This document shows, one piece after another, positions 13,417 through 17,325 of a DNA stretch of 17,325 bases; positions within the stretch are counted from its first letter, which is position 1, and each line of letters opens with the position of its first letter. The DNA comes from an uncultured Bacteroidales bacterium. GTDB taxonomy: Bacteria > Bacteroidota > Bacteroidia > Bacteroidales > Bacteroidaceae. Under the pieces are notes generated by a model. It made no database searches, was not told where the DNA came from, and saw nothing but the letters and a program-made list of their open reading frames with translations. The translations under genes and the position numbers were made by a program. The DNA lies in NCBI GenBank assembly GCA_902768605.1, contig CACXLY010000082.1:1-17325 (forward strand). The letters are read 5' to 3'.

Positions 13417-14836
13417 GAACATCCAAAGCATCATCCTCCTTACCGCTGTGATAGTCGTTGCTGCCTTCGTGCTGTACCGCTATCTGCGCAGTGATAACAA
13501 ATGCAGCTGCTGCGAAGGTTGCAACAAAGATTGTTGCGCGAAACTTCTCATCCTGCTTCTCTTTTTGCCTTTTGACGTGTTGGCTTCGGTCACTTATGCT
13601 GATGCAAGGACCGGGGCAACTGAACTTCCGGACAAATCGCACAAAAGCGATGTCCAAATTCTCGCTCACAGCAACGACAGCACACGCGACGTCTATCGTA
13701 TTCCAGCGATTGCCAAGAACAAGAAGGGTGAGTTGATTGCCATCTACGATTACCGCGTGTGTGGCTCCGACATCGGTTTCGGAGAAGTCGACGAGGTGAT
13801 GCGTATCTCGAAGAACAACGGCAAGAAGTGGTCGGCCGAGACTAAGATTGCCGATGGAATGGGGGGAAATGACAACATCTTCGGCGTTGGCTTCGGCGAT
13901 CCGGCGCTCTGTCTGGACCGCGAGAGCGGCAGGGGTGTGCTCATTACCGTCAGCGGAAAGTGCATCTATGGCTATGCCAAAGCAGACTATCGTCCCTTCA
14001 TTGCAAGGCAGATTACCACGGACGGCGGACATACCTGGAGCGCGCCGGAAGACATCACTCCGCAGTTCTGGGGAAAGGCTGGCTCGATGTTCCAACAAAA
14101 GGAAACTGACGATGGAATGGGCGTTTTTGCGTGGGCAGGCTTCTTTGGCAGCGGTAAGATTCTGCAGAGTCGTGTCACGAAAGTAGGCGACTATTACCGC
14201 CTCTATGCCGCCTTGCTATTGAAAGGCACAGGACTCAAGGGCGCGTATGTCGTTTACAGCGACGACATGGGCATGAACTGGCAGCTTCTGGGAGGCGATG
14301 CTTCGTTTCAGGCGGCTCCCGACAGCGACGAGCCGAAGGTGGAGGAACTGCCCAGCGGACAAATCGTGCTGAGCGGCAGGAAGTGGTACGGCCGCACGTT
14401 CAACATCTGGACATTCGCTGAGGGTAGCGTCACCAAAGGCTCTTGGGACACGCCCGTCAACAGCCACGATGTGCCGACGGGCATCAAGGTGGGCGCCAAC
14501 AGCTGCAACGGCGAGATTCTCATCGTCCGCGGGCGTCGCGTTTCTGACGGCAAGCCTTGCCACGTCGCTCTCCAAAGCCTCCCGAAAGCCGACACACGAG
14601 CCGACGTTTCTATCTTCTATAAGGTTCTCGAGGAAGGCAAGAAGTACACGACCGCTGCCTTTGCCGAGGGCTGGAAACTCGGCATGCAAGTCACCGACAA
14701 GCGCTCGGCCTACTCCACCATGTGCCAGCAAAAGGACGGCCGCATCGCTTTCTTCTACGAAGAGGAACCTTATATATATAATATGGTATACGTGCCTCTC
14801 ACCCTCAAACAGGCAACGAATGGCGAAGTGAGATAA
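13415..14836 (+). CDS. FeoB-associated Cys-rich membrane peptide fused to a sialidase (GH33-like)
   Basis: 473 residues in one open frame. Residues 1-41 match the small FeoB-associated Cys-rich membrane protein: one TM (4-22, IILLTAVIVVAAFVLY), then KCSCCEGCNKDCC with cysteines at 30, 32, 33, 36, 40 and 41. From residue 42 a second hydrophobic segment, AKLLILLLFLPFDVLAS, looks like a sialidase signal peptide without its own Met. The exo-sialidase body follows: YRIP at 94-97, Asp-box-like SKNNGKKW (132-139), TDGGHTW (202-208) and SDDMGMNW (282-289), and a C-terminal SAYSTMCQQKDGRIAFFYEEE. There is no in-frame Met between residues 1 and 129, so the sialidase has no independent ATG. It probably arose by deletion between two neighbouring genes. 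Activity and topology are uncertain. Confidence 0.85.
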   Translation: MNIQSIILLTAVIVVAAFVLYRYLRSDNKCSCCEGCNKDCCAKLLILLLFLPFDVLASVTYADARTGATELPDKSHKSDVQILAHSNDSTRDVYRIPAIAKNKKGELIAIYDYRVCGSDIGFGEVDEVMRISKNNGKKWSAETKIADGMGGNDNIFGVGFGDPALCLDRESGRGVLITVSGKCIYGYAKADYRPFIARQITTDGGHTWSAPEDITPQFWGKAGSMFQQKETDDGMGVFAWAGFFGSGKILQSRVTKVGDYYRLYAALLLKGTGLKGAYVVYSDDMGMNWQLLGGDASFQAAPDSDEPKVEELPSGQIVLSGRKWYGRTFNIWTFAEGSVTKGSWDTPVNSHDVPTGIKVGANSCNGEILIVRGRRVSDGKPCHVALQSLPKADTRADVSIFYKVLEEGKKYTTAAFAEGWKLGMQVTDKRSAYSTMCQQKDGRIAFFYEEEPYIYNMVYVPLTLKQATNGEVR

Positions 14837-14854
14837 AGCAAATAAAGAAGCCCC

Positions 14855-15784
14855 ATGAAAAGAACCTTTCTTTTGGTCGTCCTGACCATCGTGTCCTTGA
14901 GCGTTCTGCCGAAGGACAAATCAGATGTACTGCGTGACAACCTCTTCCGCAATCCCAAGTTCGTTACCGTCGTGGCACATCGGGGCGACTGGCGCAACCA
15001 TCCCGAGAACTCCATTCCTGCCTTCCAAAGTTGCATCGATAAGGGCATCGACATGATTGAAATTGACGTGCGGCGCACCAAAGACGGTCAGCTCATACTG
15101 ATGCACGACCCGACGGTTGACCGCTGTACCAACGGGAAAGGCAAGGTGGCCGACTTGACCTACGACGAGATACAGAAACTGCGCCTTCTTCCCCAGCACA
15201 ATGCAGCCCCCACCCGCAACCACATCCCTACGCTTGAAGAAGTCCTCGTCCTTTGCAAAGGGAAGATACTTATCAACATCGACAAGGGCTACGACTACTT
15301 TCAGCAAGTGTATGAACTGATGGAGAAGACAGGCACCACAAACCAAGTCATCATCAAGTCAAGCAACCCCCTCGACAAGGTGAAGCGTGAGAACGGCGCG
15401 ATACTCGACAAGGTCATCTACATGCCTATCGTGAACCTGAACGCCGCGAACGCAGAGAAGACTCTCGACGAGTTCATCAGCATTCATCCCGTCGCCATAG
15501 AGTGTTGCATAGGCAAGTACGACGAAAACGTAGGTCGCTTGCTTCAAAAGGTGCGTGATGCAGGCATCAAGATATGGCTCTACAGCATTTGGGCCAGCCT
15601 TTGTGACGGCCACGACGATGACCGTGCAGTAGAACTGGGTGAGCCTGACGAAAGCTGGGGCTGGTTATTGGACAGAGGCGCTACCGTCATTCAGAGCGAC
15701 CGCCCATTAGACCTTCTGCAATATCTGACGAAGCACAAGCGTCACAAGCTGAAATCAAACTTGTCGTCCATCCCCAGGAAATAG
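14855..15784 (+). CDS. Secreted glycerophosphodiester phosphodiesterase-family protein
   Basis: Hydrolyses glycerophosphodiesters to glycerol-3-phosphate and an alcohol, or a related phosphodiester. 309 residues. Signal peptide 1-19 (MKRTFLLVVLTIVSLSVLP), so periplasmic or surface. GDPD TIM-barrel motifs: AHRGDWRNHPENS (H42, R43, E51), EIDVRRTKDG (E69, D71), LMHD (H84), the Lys of INIDKG and IKSSNP on later strands, and a C-terminal GATVIQSDRP. All catalytic residues I can identify are present. It starts 18 bp after the sialidase stop, so the two are cotranscribed; this suggests a joint role in scavenging host or bacterial glycoconjugates and lipids, which is inference. Confidence 0.9.
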   Translation: MKRTFLLVVLTIVSLSVLPKDKSDVLRDNLFRNPKFVTVVAHRGDWRNHPENSIPAFQSCIDKGIDMIEIDVRRTKDGQLILMHDPTVDRCTNGKGKVADLTYDEIQKLRLLPQHNAAPTRNHIPTLEEVLVLCKGKILINIDKGYDYFQQVYELMEKTGTTNQVIIKSSNPLDKVKRENGAILDKVIYMPIVNLNAANAEKTLDEFISIHPVAIECCIGKYDENVGRLLQKVRDAGIKIWLYSIWASLCDGHDDDRAVELGEPDESWGWLLDRGATVIQSDRPLDLLQYLTKHKRHKLKSNLSSIPRK

Positions 15785-15909
15785 TTGTCAATTATCGATT
15801 ATCCCCGTTTGTCGCTGAAGAGTTAAGTCTTGGTGACTGAATCGGCCAATGCCTGCCTGCGTCATTCCGAGTGCGGCAGTCAGGGTTATTATGTGTGCTT
15901 TGTATGAAG

Positions 15910-15990
15910 GACGTGTATCGTTGCCAGTCCACCAACGGGTAAACTGCAGTCCACCAACGCGTGGACTGCAGTCCTAACACGGGTGGACTG
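15910..15990. repeat. Array D: palindromic units with 22-bp period
   Basis: Three exact 22-bp blocks begin at 15925, 15947 and 15969 (CAGTCCACCAACG-type heads). The middle one is a perfect hairpin: CAGTCCAC and GTGGACTG around a 6-nt loop. Upstream, GACGTGTATCGT at 15910 matches GACGTGTATGGT at the start of array A (4020) in 11 of 12 positions. ACNNGT occurs at 15911, 15935, 15957 and 15979. Confidence 0.85.
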
Positions 15991-16002
15991 TTCTCGGACT
16001 GA

Positions 16003-16068
16003 GTTAGCCTTCATGTCGGAAACGTAAATCATGAGCATGAAGTCGTAGTCGCCACGCCCGCGTAAGAA
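16003..16068 (-). pseudogene. Possible Lrp/AsnC C-terminal domain remnant
   Basis: On the minus strand this stretch encodes GDYDFMLMIYVSDMKAN, resembling the G-x-YD-x-LL...V-x-D strand of the Lrp/AsnC RAM domain. A stop lies 14 codons upstream (TGA), no HTH domain precedes it, and similarity ends where array D begins. It may be the relic of a regulator gene eroded by repeat growth. The match is short and could be chance. Confidence 0.35.
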
Positions 16069-16077
16069 GGAAACAAA

Positions 16078-16112
16078 GCCGCTTTGAATTTTACAGACAA
16101 AGTGGCTTCACT
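16078..16112 (+). terminator. Terminator-like hairpin
   Basis: AAGCCGCTTTG and CAAAGTGGCTT form an 11-bp stem with one G-U pair and an 11-nt loop, followed by CACTTTTTG. It could end the feoAB-sialidase-GDPD transcript although it is about 290 bp beyond the GDPD stop, or act on minus-strand transcription. Confidence 0.55.
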
Positions 16113-16240
16113 TTTTGTTGTTTGTGTCATTCAGCGTTTAGTATTCCACCTCACAGGATGGAAAGAGGATGGAAAAGAGCTGTGAAACGCTTTGATTATC
16201 ACAGTGTAATAGGCGGAATAGCGATTTCCATCCCTTTCTC

Positions 16241-16271
16241 TTGTAGAGGCCAAAGAATTGCCGTACCTTTG
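16241..16271 (+). promoter_or_regulatory. Promoter of the last gene
   Basis: TTG at 16241-16243, 20 bp, then TACCTTTG at 16264-16271; the ATG follows 22 bp on at 16294. Confidence 0.7.
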
Positions 16272-16293
16272 CAGCGACAAAACAAAAAACGAC

Positions 16294-17325
16294 ATGAAAA
16301 GGAAGACAATTGGAATCATCGTTGCTGTGTTGGTGCTGGCCTTGGCGGGCGGCATCGGATGGAGCTTGCGAGACTTGCCGCAGAAGCGGTTGCTCACTTC
16401 TGCGGAAGATATTGTATTCACAGACGTGGACAGTGCTGCCCGAGTGTTGGAAAGTGTCGATACGACACGCCTGACGGAAAGTTCGCGGATGCTGTATGAC
16501 CTGTTGGGTGCTATGGTTTTTGAAGAACAATGGTATCTGGACAACGCCGACACCACCTCTTGCCTTTTATCAGATGCAGAGAAATGGCGCTTTATGCGCG
16601 AAAAGGCCAGCCAGAAAGCAGACGAGGAAACCTTTCCCGATGACAGCACCCTCATGCGCGTGTACCGTTATTATGAACGCGAGAGTCTTGGTGGCACAAG
16701 CGATGATAAGGATGCCTTGCGGCGTTTCGGACGCATCTGCTTCGTGTTGAGTCGCTACCAACGTGACAAACTTCAGCTTACGCAAAGTGCCCGACTCTCC
16801 TATCTGGCCATCCATTGTGCCGAAGCCACGGCAGACCATGCTCTTGCCTACCGTGCCTATAGCAAGTTTGTCAATCATTTGTATCTTTCTCATGCCAACG
16901 CTATCCAATCCGTGTTGAGTCTGCACCATGCATTGGAGCACTATCGCCTGTCGCCCAACCAGCCGCGCTGGCTGCTGACGATGCTCAATGACTATGGCTT
17001 CTCTGTACTCCATTATTCTCCTTTCGACCTTCATCATTTTGCTTCTCTGGAACGCATCACTGCCATTGCGGCCAGACATCGCGAAGAACCGTCATCGCCA
17101 CTTGTCAATGACTCCATCTATCAGGGTCTGGATTCCCTTTGGGCATTGCCTCCTGCCGACTTCGTATATACGATGTTCCTGCGCATAGACAAAAACCATT
17201 TAGTCGGGGAAATCGAAATATATGTCGGCCTTTATGAAGAAATGCAGCAGGAGCACAAAAATGACACTGCGAAACATTGGCGTCCTTCGTATGAAAGCGA
17301 GAAGGAACTAGTAGAGCAAGACTTC
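16294..17325 (+). CDS. Membrane-anchored helical (TPR-like) protein, 3'-truncated by window edge
   Basis: 344 codons are open to the end of the window. Start MKRKTIGIIVAVLVLALAGGIGW gives an N-terminal membrane anchor or uncleaved signal, with the rest probably periplasmic. The following segment, DSAARVLESVDTTRLTESSRMLYDLL, resembles the opening of Bacteroidetes TPR proteins that often end in a second TM and a DNA-binding or kinase-related domain. The body is strongly helical (YLAIHCAEATADHALAYRAY, SVLSLHHALEHYRLSP), but I cannot assign clean TPR units. The C-terminal domain lies outside the window, so a signalling role is only a guess. It has its own promoter. Confidence 0.75.
   Translation, partial: MKRKTIGIIVAVLVLALAGGIGWSLRDLPQKRLLTSAEDIVFTDVDSAARVLESVDTTRLTESSRMLYDLLGAMVFEEQWYLDNADTTSCLLSDAEKWRFMREKASQKADEETFPDDSTLMRVYRYYERESLGGTSDDKDALRRFGRICFVLSRYQRDKLQLTQSARLSYLAIHCAEATADHALAYRAYSKFVNHLYLSHANAIQSVLSLHHALEHYRLSPNQPRWLLTMLNDYGFSVLHYSPFDLHHFASLERITAIAARHREEPSSPLVNDSIYQGLDSLWALPPADFVYTMFLRIDKNHLVGEIEIYVGLYEEMQQEHKNDTAKHWRPSYESEKELVEQDF

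Larger units (their letters stand above)
15785..16293. other. 509-bp spacer with no intact gene
   Basis: Holds array D (15910-15990), a short minus-strand stretch resembling part of an Lrp/AsnC ligand-binding domain, a terminator-like hairpin (16078-16112) and the promoter of the last gene (16241-16271). Short ORFs here have no recognisable domain. Nothing is recognised in 15785-15905 or 16120-16240. Confidence 0.7.

Noticed and set aside
13270..13494. Ser/Glu-rich repeat protein
   Set aside because: Created by the 9-bp array read in another frame; no promoter and no conserved domain.
15792..15980. 62-residue minus-strand ORF
   Set aside because: Composed largely of array D and spacer sequence; no recognisable family.
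1..17325. tRNA, rRNA, insertion sequences, integrases, defence or toxin-antitoxin genes
   Set aside because: Looked for on both strands; nothing with the expected motifs was seen.

Overview
The window looks like chromosomal DNA of a fairly GC-rich member of the Bacteroidales (Prevotella/Bacteroides-like). Evidence: promoters of the Bacteroidetes type (TTG, 19-20 bp, TAnnTTTG) with no clear Shine-Dalgarno sites; release factor 2 with SPY in place of SPF; an M20 deacetylase very like the Bacteroides arginine-pathway ArgE; a fused FeoA-FeoB transporter followed by its small Cys-rich partner. The species is not determined.

Layout. 1-2843 (minus): 3'-truncated prfB and an AMP-binding acyl-CoA ligase. 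2952-4013 (plus): ArgE-type deacetylase, convergent with tadA (4249-4689, minus). A divergent promoter region separates tadA from a YhaM-like OB/HD protein (4915-5790, plus). Next come a LicD-family transferase and a frameshifted membrane acyltransferase, whose 3' end overlaps a convergent Nudix hydrolase. 8490-10629 is an NfeD/YqiJ-like protein plus flotillin pair. 10899-15784 is a likely transcription unit: feoAB, a fusion of the FeoB-associated Cys-rich membrane peptide to a sialidase, and a glycerophosphodiester phosphodiesterase. After about 500 bp without an intact gene, the window ends inside a membrane-anchored helical protein.

The genes are mostly ordinary housekeeping and envelope genes. 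The unusual part is the intergenic DNA. Four spacers downstream of genes (4020-4239, 9116-9211, 10653-10762, 15910-15990) hold tandem arrays with a period of 22 bp. The unit sequence differs at each locus, but an ACG-type core recurs; in two arrays it is ACNNGT with the same opening spacing of 24, 22, 22 bp. Leaders immediately before start codons instead carry 7-bp (seven genes) or 9-bp (two genes) tandem repeats that often supply the start codon. A 27-nt perfect inverted repeat ends exactly at the start codons of tadA and the YhaM-like gene. A 78-bp palindromic element sits in frame between the FeoA and FeoB domains. I know of no named system matching the shared-period arrays; they are the best candidate for something undescribed. 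Every functional reading of them is inference.
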